Assembly: GCA_002294045.1 (NCBI GenBank)
Contig: DBEP01000069.1
Location: forward strand, 1 to 27,648
Origin: Lachnoclostridium sp. UBA903
GTDB lineage: Bacteria > Bacillota > Clostridia > Lachnospirales > Lachnospiraceae
DNA: 27,648 nucleotides
Direction: 5' to 3'
The translations under genes were made by a program, and so were the position numbers. Position 1 is the stretch's first letter. Every line of letters starts with the position of its first letter. This document shows positions 15,183-23,568 of the stretch, piece by piece. A model generated the notes under the pieces. The model did no database searches and was not told the origin of the DNA. It saw only the letters and a list, made by a program, of their open reading frames with translations.

Positions 15183-18100
15183 ATGCTGAAAAGATTGATG
15201 GAAAAATTAAAAAGGAAAATGGCCTTGTGTATGACAGGGATACTGATTTTAACTTCTTTTACAGTTCCGGCTCTGGCGGCAGGCGGCTATTCCTATTCGG
15301 ACGGGGATTATACAGGCACCGGAGCCGGGCGGAACGGAACCTTATCGGCTACTGTCACGGTTTCCGGAAGTGCAGTTACTGCAATATCTGTGGGAGAGAA
15401 CAGCGAAACTCCGGATTACCTGGAAAAGGCAAAAAAGGTGATTGACGAAATCATTGAGAAACAAAGCACCGATGTGGATACGGTTTCCGGTGCCACACTG
15501 AGCAGCAGGGCAATTATTGAGGCAGTAAAAGGCGCACTCGATCAGGCCTATACCGGAATTTTTGACTACGGTTACGGCACGGCGGCATCTCCTTTTATTA
15601 TCGCAACAACAGAACAGCTGGAGGGCTTCCGTGATTCGGTCAATGACGGTGAAACCTACAAGGACCAATATATTGCGTTAAGCCATGACATAGATATCGG
15701 TGAAACTGAGTGGATACCCATTGACGGATTTGCAGGTACTTTCAACGGAAAGGGGCATGTTATCAGCGGCCTGGCCATTGGTTCGCCGGAAAGCAGTGCT
15801 GAAGTGACGTACGCCGGACTGTTCGGCACCCTTGAAGCGTCTGCCGTTATAAAAAATCTAGGCCTTGAAGAGGTTGCAATTTATGTATCCGGTGATACTA
15901 TGACCTACGCCGGCGGACTGGCGGGCAAAACCAATAACGGAACGGCCGCCCGGGGAACGGTTATTGATAATTGTTATGTGACGGGAACCATGATTGCCTC
16001 TGAAACCACATCGGGGGTACTCAGCTTTGCCGGCGGACTGGTGGGCAATCTTGGCAGTTACGGCAGTATAGCTAATTGCCGGACGGATATTTCAGTCAAT
16101 TCCAAAGCAGGAGGCACATCCTCTGCTTATGCGGGCGGATTGATTTCCATGACCGGAGGCAATACAACAGTTGTGAACGGTTATACCCTGGGTGACGTAA
16201 CCGGTACAAGTGCAAATGCGAATATGGGAGCCATTGTCGGCGGGCTGTTTGGGATGCAGGGCGGCAAGTCCTACAACTGTTATACCCTGAGTAAGGTTAC
16301 GGCTAATAATGTAAAAGCGGATGGTTCTTATCAGACGACAGTAAATGTACCGGTGGGTGTGCTGGCCGGCCAGGTACCGGGCAGCGGGCAGATGGATACC
16401 ATGTATTATGCCGCAGATACGACCGTAACCATAAACGAAGCGGTACAAAGTCCTGTTCCGGCCGTAGGCAGGGGGACAAACAATGCAGAGCCAACAAACC
16501 TTACGGGCATTACCGGGACGGAAGCTGTTTCTGAAAGCTTTGCCGCGGCAATGAATAACGGACTGAAATCGGTAAGTATTATGGTTCCGGACAGTATATC
16601 CCTGTATGCCTGGGAGTTATCGGAAGGCAGAGTGACTTTAAGCAGTACGGTTTATGTTAATCCTGATATCGGAAGCGATATATTTGCAGGGGGTGAGGGG
16701 ACGAAGGAGAATCCTTATCTGATTCGGACGGAGGAACAGCTTCGCGACTTTGCCGCTTCCCTGAACGAAAAAATTGACTATGCCGGAGTATATATAAAGC
16801 TTGCAGACAATATCGACGTGAGCAGCCGGGACTGGGTTCCCGTCGGGTTTGGGGAATACCCGTTCTGCGGTACCTTTGACGGGGGAGGATATCAGATAAG
16901 CGGGCTGAGATATGGCAGTAAGGAAGCTCCCAAAAATGCCGACAACTATGTTTATATCGGACTTTTTGGAGTTATCGGCGAAAACGGCCTTGTTAAAAAC
17001 CTGGGACTTGAAGATGTGGGGCTTTATACCGTTGGGGAATCTTCCACTAATACGGCGGCTATAGCAGGCTATCTGGCTCTTGGAGGAATTGACAATTGCT
17101 ATGCTGTTGGGTCAGTTGCCGGTAAAACCACAGGTGCGGGGAATAATTTTGCCGGCGGCCTGTTGGGCAACCAGTATAAGGGCTATATTATTAACAGTTG
17201 GGTGGATGTGGATGTTCGTTCGGAGGCCGCCGGACAGTATGTTTCGGAAGCGGGCGGCCTGGTTTCTCTAAATAACCGCGGCCTGATTGCCAATTGCTAT
17301 ACACTGGGTGATGCCTCCGGAGATGCCGTCAGGGCAGCGGAAGGGATGGCCTATGTCAGCAATCTGGTGGCCTGCCAGGCGGGAACCATGATAAATTGCT
17401 ATGTACTGGGTAATGTAACGGCAGATTCCTATTCCTACTATGTGGGGGCTATTTCCGGCATGACAACCGGTATCGGTAAGGGATACTTAGCTTATTACAA
17501 TAAAGAGGCTTCTCAAAAGATTGACAGTCAGATACCGGACCCCTTTGTAGCGGTAGGCACCACCATCAGCATGACCGAGGATGGTATTACTTCCAGCGGC
17601 TTTAATTACGGTTTGGCCGGGTTTACCTTGGCAGAAATGAAATCCGGTATTCTAGCGGAAGTCCTGAACAATAACTTTAAGTCCTTTCCCGTAGACCTTT
17701 CCCAGTGGCTGCCTGCGGACAGGACTCTGAAAACCTGGCAGTATGATACGGAACAAAATCTTGTGGTTCATACCGGCACCGAAGCTTCCGTTACCTATGT
17801 GCCCGTTGTGATTGAGGACGATACGCCGGTTTCTTACAAGGCAGGGACTTACTACGGCCGTGCCGGCAGCAATTCTGAAATCCTCGTAAGTGTTACGGTC
17901 ACAAAGGATAAGATTACTTCAATTGATATCATAAGCCAAAGCAAAGAAATCAATCTCGATTCTTCTGCTGTTCTTGCGGCTGTTCTAGAGGCGCAGAGTA
18001 CCAGGATTGATTATGATACGGAGAATGCTTCTGTAACGGGGCTTTTGGAGGCTATCGAAACGGCGCTTAAAAAGGCAGCCGTGGGAGATACGTCCGGATA

Positions 18101-20633
18101 TGGACGGGTGAATCCGGATATCTTTGCAGGGGGCACGGGCAAGGAAGAGGATCCCTACAGAATATCCAATGCCAATGAGCTGGCGGCTTTTGCGGCATCC
18201 ATGAACGAAGACGAAGACTACGAAGGGGCATATGTCGTACTGACGGAGGACATCTCCCTTGCGGGCTATAACTGGATTCCTGCAGGAGGCGGCAATAAAG
18301 CCCATGCCTTTTGTGGTATTTTTGATGGCCGGGGACATACCGTAGACGCCATAACGATTGGCAGCGAAGTGCAGCCGTCGGATTACCAGTATGCGGCTCT
18401 GTTCGGATATGCGAATCACGCGGTCATAAAAAATGTGAATCTGACCGGTGCGGTTATCAATAATCATTATACGGGGGAAGGCCGTGCCTATGCCGGGTTG
18501 CTTGTTTCTGCAATAGAAACCGGAACCTATATAGAAGGCTGCTCTGCCCGGGGTTCCTTAAACAATCAGGCAAAAAATATGAGTTATACCGGGGGCCTGG
18601 CCGGCTATACCTCCGGAACTGACGGGGCGGAATCCTACGTTACCAACAGCTATACCGATGTGGATGTGACGGGAATCACCGATACCTCCTGGATATATGC
18701 CGGCGGTATTTCCGGCTTGAACAACCGCACTTATATTATTAACTGCTATACCTTGGGCAATGTGACGGGCAACAGCACCAATAACATGAATAAGGCGGCA
18801 GCAGGTGGTATTGCGGGTTTTCAGGCGGGATACGTGAGGAACTGCTATGCCATGGGAAATATAAATTCCATGCCCGCCTCCACCGATGTAGGCGGCTATG
18901 CAGGCAGGCATACGGGCATTGCCACAACCTATTATGCCTATTACAATACGGATGCAATCCTGTATTCCGGCAATACGCATATTAATCCGGTCCAGGGAGT
19001 CGGCATTTATGCGCCCTCTTCCGCTACCGGGCTGGTCACGGCGGAGTATGTGGAAGGTTTAAATGAAAATATAATGAAAAGTGAGGAATTTCCGGCACTG
19101 CTTAACGGGAATCTGACCGACAGCAATGTGGCCGGTGCAATGCCCCAAAATATCGCCATAAAATCCTGGGTCTATGACCCGGCACTTGGTCTGGCGGTGT
19201 TGGAAGGAACCTCCGGTGACAACTCCGACGATGATGAAACTCCGGGTAGAACGACGCCCGGGAGAAACGGGTCTTCTACCCAGAATTCCTCTGCTGAAAC
19301 GGCAGCAGGCGGTATTGCTCTGGAGGGCTTTGACGGCAAAGCCGGATTAACCGTAGCCAAAGCTAATGCCGATGGCAGGATAAAAGCAGCCGTAAGCCTT
19401 CCGGCCGATCAGATTCTCAGCCGAGCGGAAGGACTTGATGCGGGAGACAAACTAAAGATTACGGTCCCGATTGCCTCCGAAGAGCTGATTAACAGCCTGA
19501 AGGATAAAGAAAGCCGGGAGGTTAATATTACGGTAACCCTGCCGGATAGTATACAGAATCATAAAGCAGTTGAAATAAATATACTGCTGGTTAAGAATTT
19601 ACTGGAAACAGCGGGGGAAGAAGGCAAGACAGTTACGGCTTTAGTTGCGGACGACAGCGGAAGGGAACGTTATTCCTGGAGCTTTGCGGGGGAGAATCTC
19701 CAAAAAACCAACCGGGAATTTGCAGACGTTAACCTGTCCTTAGAGCGGAGGGCGATTGTTGTTAATAAGGATACAGTGAATATTTCCCAGGAAAGAGCGG
19801 AAGATATCTCGGTCGGCTTGGCAGCCAGCTTCTCCCAGGACGGCGTTCTGCCGGCACAGGCAAAAGTGAAAATTTATGTGGGAGACCTTCTAGGAACATA
19901 CAGCAGCGTAAAAGCCGGAAGCCGGATATATCTCTATCACAGAAATGACGGAACCGGAAAACTGGAAACCCTGCCCTATTGCTATCAATACTCCGTGGAC
20001 CAGGACGGTTATATAGCCGTGGACCTGATTCATTGCTCCGACTATATAATGCTGACCGAAAAAGCCGGTAACGGCCTTATTACATCATTATTGAAACAGA
20101 TTACGGTAACGCCGGATAAAACAACATTGTATGCAGGAGGGACGAAAGATTCTGCTGCAGATATCAGCATTAAACTGCCGCATACCTTAGAACTTGTTAA
20201 GGCTCTGAAAGACCCGACCTTAAGCAGTGCAATCGGCGGGGTTACGGTCACATACCAATCAAACAATAAAGCCGTGGCTTCCGTTGACAGCAGCGGCAGG
20301 ATTACTGCCAAAAAAGCCGGAACCGCTAAGATAACGGCAACCGTAACGCTTTACAGCGGTAAGAGCAAAAAGGTGGCTATGGCGGTTACGGTAAAGAAGC
20401 CCTATCTTGCATTCATTGACAGTGCAGATACATTGAAAGCCGGAGATACCACAGTCTATAAAGTGAAAGGCTATGGAGTGGATTTAAATAATCTGGAGTG
20501 GACCACTGCAAAGAAAGGTATCGTAGTGATTGGCAAAGCGACCGGCAAGGCCGCTGCTAAATCCAAGGGAACGGATTATGTTATTGCAAAGGCAGGTAAT
20601 GTTTCGCTCCAGACTAAGGTTGTGGTGAAATAA
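15183..20633 (+). CDS. Secreted FMN-binding-domain protein with three GLUG-type modules and a C-terminal Ig-like domain
   Basis: Exported protein of 1816 residues. A basic, hydrophobic signal peptide ends near PALAAGG. Residues about 38-125 form an FMN-binding domain (NqrC/RnfG type) with VSGATLSS; T105 is the expected covalent flavin attachment residue. Three related modules follow, from about 128, 493 and 977, each opening with a phrase like IFAGGTGKEEDPYRI and containing GTFDGGGYQISGL, LFG..KNL and GLUG-like YAGGL.G...NCY units. Between modules two and three (about 880-965) is a second FMN-binding-like domain whose SGAT motif has become ASVTG. Then come a charged linker, a mixed beta region and a bacterial Ig-like (Big_2) domain (about 1638-1740, with VASVDSSGRITAKKAGTAKITA). 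No LPXTG motif or SLH repeats are visible, so attachment to the cell is unexplained. AAGGAG six bases before 15183 fixes the start. It may be a flavinylated surface protein for redox or adhesion, which is inferred. Confidence 0.88.
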   Translation: MLKRLMEKLKRKMALCMTGILILTSFTVPALAAGGYSYSDGDYTGTGAGRNGTLSATVTVSGSAVTAISVGENSETPDYLEKAKKVIDEIIEKQSTDVDTVSGATLSSRAIIEAVKGALDQAYTGIFDYGYGTAASPFIIATTEQLEGFRDSVNDGETYKDQYIALSHDIDIGETEWIPIDGFAGTFNGKGHVISGLAIGSPESSAEVTYAGLFGTLEASAVIKNLGLEEVAIYVSGDTMTYAGGLAGKTNNGTAARGTVIDNCYVTGTMIASETTSGVLSFAGGLVGNLGSYGSIANCRTDISVNSKAGGTSSAYAGGLISMTGGNTTVVNGYTLGDVTGTSANANMGAIVGGLFGMQGGKSYNCYTLSKVTANNVKADGSYQTTVNVPVGVLAGQVPGSGQMDTMYYAADTTVTINEAVQSPVPAVGRGTNNAEPTNLTGITGTEAVSESFAAAMNNGLKSVSIMVPDSISLYAWELSEGRVTLSSTVYVNPDIGSDIFAGGEGTKENPYLIRTEEQLRDFAASLNEKIDYAGVYIKLADNIDVSSRDWVPVGFGEYPFCGTFDGGGYQISGLRYGSKEAPKNADNYVYIGLFGVIGENGLVKNLGLEDVGLYTVGESSTNTAAIAGYLALGGIDNCYAVGSVAGKTTGAGNNFAGGLLGNQYKGYIINSWVDVDVRSEAAGQYVSEAGGLVSLNNRGLIANCYTLGDASGDAVRAAEGMAYVSNLVACQAGTMINCYVLGNVTADSYSYYVGAISGMTTGIGKGYLAYYNKEASQKIDSQIPDPFVAVGTTISMTEDGITSSGFNYGLAGFTLAEMKSGILAEVLNNNFKSFPVDLSQWLPADRTLKTWQYDTEQNLVVHTGTEASVTYVPVVIEDDTPVSYKAGTYYGRAGSNSEILVSVTVTKDKITSIDIISQSKEINLDSSAVLAAVLEAQSTRIDYDTENASVTGLLEAIETALKKAAVGDTSGYGRVNPDIFAGGTGKEEDPYRISNANELAAFAASMNEDEDYEGAYVVLTEDISLAGYNWIPAGGGNKAHAFCGIFDGRGHTVDAITIGSEVQPSDYQYAALFGYANHAVIKNVNLTGAVINNHYTGEGRAYAGLLVSAIETGTYIEGCSARGSLNNQAKNMSYTGGLAGYTSGTDGAESYVTNSYTDVDVTGITDTSWIYAGGISGLNNRTYIINCYTLGNVTGNSTNNMNKAAAGGIAGFQAGYVRNCYAMGNINSMPASTDVGGYAGRHTGIATTYYAYYNTDAILYSGNTHINPVQGVGIYAPSSATGLVTAEYVEGLNENIMKSEEFPALLNGNLTDSNVAGAMPQNIAIKSWVYDPALGLAVLEGTSGDNSDDDETPGRTTPGRNGSSTQNSSAETAAGGIALEGFDGKAGLTVAKANADGRIKAAVSLPADQILSRAEGLDAGDKLKITVPIASEELINSLKDKESREVNITVTLPDSIQNHKAVEINILLVKNLLETAGEEGKTVTALVADDSGRERYSWSFAGENLQKTNREFADVNLSLERRAIVVNKDTVNISQERAEDISVGLAASFSQDGVLPAQAKVKIYVGDLLGTYSSVKAGSRIYLYHRNDGTGKLETLPYCYQYSVDQDGYIAVDLIHCSDYIMLTEKAGNGLITSLLKQITVTPDKTTLYAGGTKDSAADISIKLPHTLELVKALKDPTLSSAIGGVTVTYQSNNKAVASVDSSGRITAKKAGTAKITATVTLYSGKSKKVAMAVTVKKPYLAFIDSADTLKAGDTTVYKVKGYGVDLNNLEWTTAKKGIVVIGKATGKAAAKSKGTDYVIAKAGNVSLQTKVVVK

Positions 20634-20742
20634 GTGAAATAAAAAGATTAGTGAAATAATGATTAATAATAAGTTAATCATTTACCGTATATTTATAAAA
20701 TTATAATGAGTGAGCTTTGTACCGGATCTGATATAATAAGGT

Positions 20743-20816
20743 GGCTGTTGTAAAAAATTTAAAATATAACATATTCCAGACACAAGTTCAGTAAATTTGA
20801 TATTTTTGCAACAGCC
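20743..20816. repeat. 74-bp palindromic repeat (MITE-like)
   Basis: GGCTGTTG (20743-20750) and CAACAGCC (20809-20816) are perfect inverted ends, and the pairing continues inward through AT-rich arms (TAAAAAATTT against AAATTTGATATTTTT) with interruptions. It sits between two converging genes, about 110 bases past the surface-protein stop, and could also act as a two-way terminator because each arm ends next to A/T runs. One arm recurs at 1-38, so it is dispersed in the genome. Ends of this sequence occur in some insertion sequences, but no transposase is present. Confidence 0.6.
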
Positions 20817-20837
20817 TCAAGAAAAAGATGAAATTGA

Positions 20838-21323
20838 TTAAAAATAATATTTAAAAATAGTATCTTTATACTTATTCAGGACAAATAATAATATCATACC
20901 TAATACGCCGCAGGATATTATTTCACCGACACCAACAGTTAGCATCATAAAAGGAATGGGCAATGTTAAGGCATAAGCATACCGAAGTACCCAGGGTATA
21001 ATGATTGAATTTGCTAAAATAGGCGGGAGGGGAACAAGAAATTTGCGTTTTCTTACCATATAGGAACCAACTGCCCCGATTAAGGTAGCCCCGGTTCCAA
21101 AGATAATATCAAGAATATCCGCACCGGTAAGCAGATTGGCCAACAGGCATCCGATAGTTACCCCCGGTATGGCTGCAGGCGTAAAATAAGGCAATACGGT
21201 CAGCGCTTCAGCAATCCGTACCTGTATGTAGGAAAAGCTGATCGGTTTAAAGATATAAACCAGAACCACATAAATAGCTGCAATTAAGGCAGCCTGGGTG
21301 ATAAATTGTGTTTTGCTTCTCAT
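20838..21323 (-). CDS. queT: QueT family queuosine-precursor transporter (ECF substrate-binding subunit)
   Basis: Small integral membrane protein of 161 residues, the substrate-specific subunit of an energy-coupling-factor importer for a queuosine precursor used in tRNA modification. It matches QueT proteins in length and sequence: N-terminal TQAALIAAIYVVLVYIF, the segment QVRIAEALTVLPYFTPAAIPG, then GCLLANLLTGADILDIIFGTGATLIGA, with hydrophobic helices to the C-terminus. It needs the shared ECF ATPases and T-component, which are not encoded here. AAGGAG lies seven bases before the ATG and is part of a preQ1-I-type riboswitch, which supports the substrate assignment independently. It converges on the surface-protein gene and appears to be transcribed alone. 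Confidence 0.93.
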   Translation of the reverse strand: MRSKTQFITQAALIAAIYVVLVYIFKPISFSYIQVRIAEALTVLPYFTPAAIPGVTIGCLLANLLTGADILDIIFGTGATLIGAVGSYMVRKRKFLVPLPPILANSIIIPWVLRYAYALTLPIPFMMLTVGVGEIISCGVLGMILLFVLNKYKDTIFKYYF

Positions 21324-21330
21324 TAGAATT

Positions 21331-21374
21331 CTCCTTTAGTTTTGTTTTACGTCAGGAAGGTTACGAACTGACGT
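21331..21374 (-). promoter_or_regulatory. preQ1-I-type riboswitch controlling queT
   Basis: On the minus strand ACGTCAG (21374-21368) pairs with CTGACGT (21355-21349). The loop between them is TTCGTAACCTTC, and the tail AAAACAAAACTAAAGG runs into the ribosome site. This is the compact H-type pseudoknot layout of preQ1 class I: the loop CCTT can pair with tail AAGG, which is also the Shine-Dalgarno sequence. Ligand binding should therefore hide the ribosome site and lower QueT synthesis. The link with queT is well established in Firmicutes. Confidence 0.82.
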
Positions 21375-21387
21375 TGTATGATTGAAG

Positions 21388-21410
21388 AAAGCCTTGATTT
21401 GTAAGGCTTT
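21388..21410 (-). other. Additional hairpin in the queT leader
   Basis: AAAGCCTT and AAGGCTTT form an eight-base-pair hairpin with a 7-base loop just upstream of the preQ1 aptamer, close to the predicted transcript start. It has no U-run and may only protect the 5' end. Confidence 0.4.
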
Positions 21411-21421
21411 GCGACTTATTA

Positions 21422-21449
21422 AGTATAACATAAAAATGGGGGTTGTCAA
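21422..21449 (-). promoter_or_regulatory. Promoter of queT
   Basis: On the minus strand TTGACA (21449-21444) and TATACT (21427-21422) are spaced by 16 bases. Both hexamers are near consensus, and the predicted transcript would begin just before the two leader structures. Confidence 0.75.
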
Positions 21450-21456
21450 GAGCTGA

Positions 21457-21558
21457 CTCAAGAATCACGCATACAAAATCAATATCGAAAGCGTTGATCC
21501 GCCAAAAGATATCTCAATGAGAGAGGTCTTTGGCATGGATATGGATCAGGCACAGTAA
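21457..21558 (+). pseudogene. Possible 3' fragment of a lost gene
   Basis: An open stretch of 33 codons without a suitable start or ribosome site ends in ESVDPPKDISMREVFGM followed by DMDQAQ and a stop. The residue composition looks protein-like, but no family is recognised. It sits directly upstream of the queT promoter in gene-free DNA, at the point where base composition becomes AT-rich. It may be the tail of a deleted gene or chance. Confidence 0.25.
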
Positions 21559-21745
21559 CTCTTAAGATTAGGTGGTTCTGTTAGTCCGGATTGGTAGCTC
21601 TCACTACACCGGACAGGCGGCTCCGCCGCAACGTAATATTCAGAAATCTTATAATAGTCAAAAGACAAACTAGTGCTTAATATCCTGAATTCCCGTCTGA
21701 TTTGTAACAAGGTAGGCGGGAATTCAGATTATGCCAGAAAACAAT
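21559..21745. other. Gene-free stretch with two stem-loops
   Basis: Two stem-loops are visible: GTCCGG/CCGGAC (about 21583-21615), with a small GCGG/CCGC hairpin beside it, and the stronger CTGAATTCCCG/CGGGAATTCAG (21685-21695 with 21717-21727, perfect 11 bp). The second lies about 20 bases past the anti-sigma stop and may end that transcript, though no T-run follows on either strand. Confidence 0.4.
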
Positions 21746-22522
21746 TTATAATAACTCCAACTCTCCAATTGTCGCATAATAATAGCCGGGTTTATCCTGG
21801 GTTAAATATATACTTTGTCTACCAATGATAATATCATTAGTAACCGCTTCAATGACTATTGTTATTTTATTTACATTGGCATCATCCTCATTATAGTTTG
21901 GTGACCAATAGATGGTTTCTCCTATTCCTATTGTGGTTGTTTGTCCTCCTGATGAAACAACACCCGTCTCACGATTCCATTTATTCAATTCTCCGCTATC
22001 TGATGATACATATATAGATGGAATATCGTGGCTATCTTTATCATCATTAGTTATATTAATAGTGAAGGGAAGCCCTGGTAAATTGCTCATAGCAGGTGAA
22101 TATTTAGCCAATAGTACTTTAACATCAGGCATAAGCACCCGTTTATCCGATTCATCCATAAAATTGGTGCTTAAATATTCGCTTTCATTGTTTGCCGCAT
22201 ATGCTGTTAGAACAAAACCCTTAAACTTAATTTTTTTATCAGCTGTTGAACTATCGTCTTTTGAAGGTTTATTTGCTTGATAATATTGAATATCATCAAG
22301 TAACGAACTGCTGCTATTATTGATTCTGCCATTCAGTAACATTACTGCCACCACCAAAATAAAGCAAGCTACCAATGGACGCGCAAATTTAGCTTTGAAA
22401 TGAAAGATTATCCTCTCTTCTTTCCTTTTTTGACTATCTAGAATTGATTTATAAATTTTATCTTTCTGCTCTTCTTTTGGCGAAAAAAGTTCAAAAGTAT
22501 CTTTAATATTGTTATTTTTCAT
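21746..22522 (-). CDS. Single-pass membrane anti-sigma factor-like protein
   Basis: Protein of 258 residues with a basic cytoplasmic N-terminal part (about 45 residues, including LFSPKEEQKDKIYKSIL), one membrane helix (PLVACFILVVAVMLLNG) and an extracellular domain of about 190 residues. The gene starts inside the end of the ECF sigma gene (11-base overlap), the usual arrangement for a sigma factor and its membrane-bound inhibitor. The start at 22522 is preferred over an in-frame ATG four codons upstream because GGAGG lies five bases before it. No zinc-finger HxxxCxxC motif is visible, so the inhibitory contact would use another fold. The role is inferred from topology and overlap; the extracellular domain is not recognised. 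Confidence 0.72.
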   Translation of the reverse strand: MKNNNIKDTFELFSPKEEQKDKIYKSILDSQKRKEERIIFHFKAKFARPLVACFILVVAVMLLNGRINNSSSSLLDDIQYYQANKPSKDDSSTADKKIKFKGFVLTAYAANNESEYLSTNFMDESDKRVLMPDVKVLLAKYSPAMSNLPGLPFTINITNDDKDSHDIPSIYVSSDSGELNKWNRETGVVSSGGQTTTIGIGETIYWSPNYNEDDANVNKITIVIEAVTNDIIIGRQSIYLTQDKPGYYYATIGELELL

Positions 22523-23012
22523 AATAACCTCCAATATCTATTTTTAAAAGATGACGTCCCGTAGATAAATGGTTTCGCAAGGTGCTCTCCTTGCGATGAA
22601 GTAACCGTGACATCTCTTTAATGGAATAGCCTTCAAAATAATATAAATATAGAACGACTTTATACTTTGAAGGTAAATCCAAAAGAGCATCTATTAGTAT
22701 GTGATTATTAGAGTCGCCGTAAGATTGGAACTCCTCTATTTTTTCAATATCAACCCGATTTTTTTTCCAATAATTTCTCAGCTCATCTTTGCAATAATTT
22801 TTTGTAACAGTTATAAACCAAGCTTTTTCATGGTTTTCATTATCGAAAATTTTATTTAGCTTAATGTACTTTTCAAATACTGACTGAGAAGCATCTTCCG
22901 CATCATGGTGATTTTTAAGATAAAGAAAACATATTTGATATACGCGCTTGATATTACGGTTATATACTGCTGCAAATTCTTCATCCGTACGCAATAAAGA
23001 ACTTGATACCAT
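22512..23012 (-). CDS. RNA polymerase sigma factor, ECF (sigma-70) family
   Basis: Sigma factor of 166 residues. Region 2 reads YNRNIKRVYQICFLYLKNHHDAEDASQSVFEKY, with the conserved AEDA(S)QxxF core, followed by KAWFITVTKNYCKDELRNYWKK. Region 4 is LLDLPSKYKVVLYLYYFEGYSIKEMSRLL with a helix-turn-helix ending in RNHLSTGRHLLK. It should direct RNA polymerase to a small set of stress or envelope genes once released from the membrane inhibitor encoded by the next gene, which overlaps it. The ribosome site AGGAGGTGAT is a full match to the 16S tail and sets the start at 23012. Its target promoter was not identified; many such factors control their own operon. Confidence 0.9.
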   Translation of the reverse strand: MVSSSLLRTDEEFAAVYNRNIKRVYQICFLYLKNHHDAEDASQSVFEKYIKLNKIFDNENHEKAWFITVTKNYCKDELRNYWKKNRVDIEKIEEFQSYGDSNNHILIDALLDLPSKYKVVLYLYYFEGYSIKEMSRLLHRKESTLRNHLSTGRHLLKIDIGGYYEK

Positions 23013-23239
23013 GTTTTAACATCACCTCCTACATTTACTAAACGATTAAGAAACAACTTTTGTCCGATTTATATTAAATCTTTTTTATTCTTCTTTATTA
23101 TTACTCAACTTTCCCACCAGCATAGCTGGTGCTAATGCTTGATCTTTTAAGAAAAATAACTGATAAAATTGGTGCTTTGACATTAAAATAGCACCAAATC
23201 TTATTATACCAAGTCCAGGATATAGATTCTCAGATAGGG

Positions 23240-23332
23240 TCATATAAAGGTGAAATCTTTCTCTCCCTTGAGTAGCTCAATCACAAGGTCAGATTTAAAT
23301 TTGGCACTAAAGTTTCCTCTTTGTCTGGACAT
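23240..23332 (-). pseudogene. IS3-family transposase orfA, 5' remnant
   Basis: Thirty codons read MSRQRGNFSAKFKSDLVIEL, then LKGEKDFTFI and a stop. The start of IS3/IS911-type OrfA proteins has the same pattern (basic start, AxFKxxxVxELLxGEKT), after which a normal gene would continue for about 60 more residues. Everything after the GEK block is lost, so this is a decayed transposase. No ribosome site was examined closely because it cannot be functional. It shows that an IS3-type element once inserted between the sigma operon and the small genes to its right. Confidence 0.6.
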
Positions 23333-23435
23333 GGCAATGAATCTTTTCTTTCATACTGACTTTAGTATACCAGATTCATTGAAACTGTCTGAAAAAGTGT
23401 CTTAATTTATGAGACCATTATATTCTCTCGACTGT

Positions 23436-23470
23436 GAGGTCGGCTAACCAACTAGTGATTAGCCGACCTC
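23436..23470. other. Perfect 12-bp stem-loop
   Basis: GAGGTCGGCTAA (23436-23447) and TTAGCCGACCTC (23459-23470) are perfect complements around an 11-base loop. It is more GC-rich than its surroundings and has no T-run on either side. It may be an old terminator core or an insertion-sequence end; neighbouring sequence carries an IS3 remnant. Confidence 0.5.
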
Positions 23471-23568
23471 CACGATAGATGATGTAATCTAATCGAATCA
23501 TAAAAAAGTATTAGTTTACATTATATTCTTTATGATAGTAGATCAGATTAAAAATAGGGGGAAATATT

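Larger units (their letters stand above)
23013..23568. other. AT-rich intergenic stretch with IS remnant and hairpins
   Basis: Besides the insertion-sequence remnant at 23240-23332, this stretch holds a small hairpin CACCAGCATAGCTGGTG (about 23116-23132), a pair of GGTGCT/AGCACC repeats around 23162-23193, and a perfect 12-bp stem-loop at 23436-23470. The sigma-operon promoter must lie near its left end, but no convincing hexamer pair was found. Confidence 0.45.

Noticed and set aside
17985..18467. Long open frame on the minus strand inside the surface-protein gene
   Set aside because: It is a shadow of the repeat-rich gene: no ribosome site, odd His/Arg/Cys-rich composition, and the plus-strand frame is clearly real.
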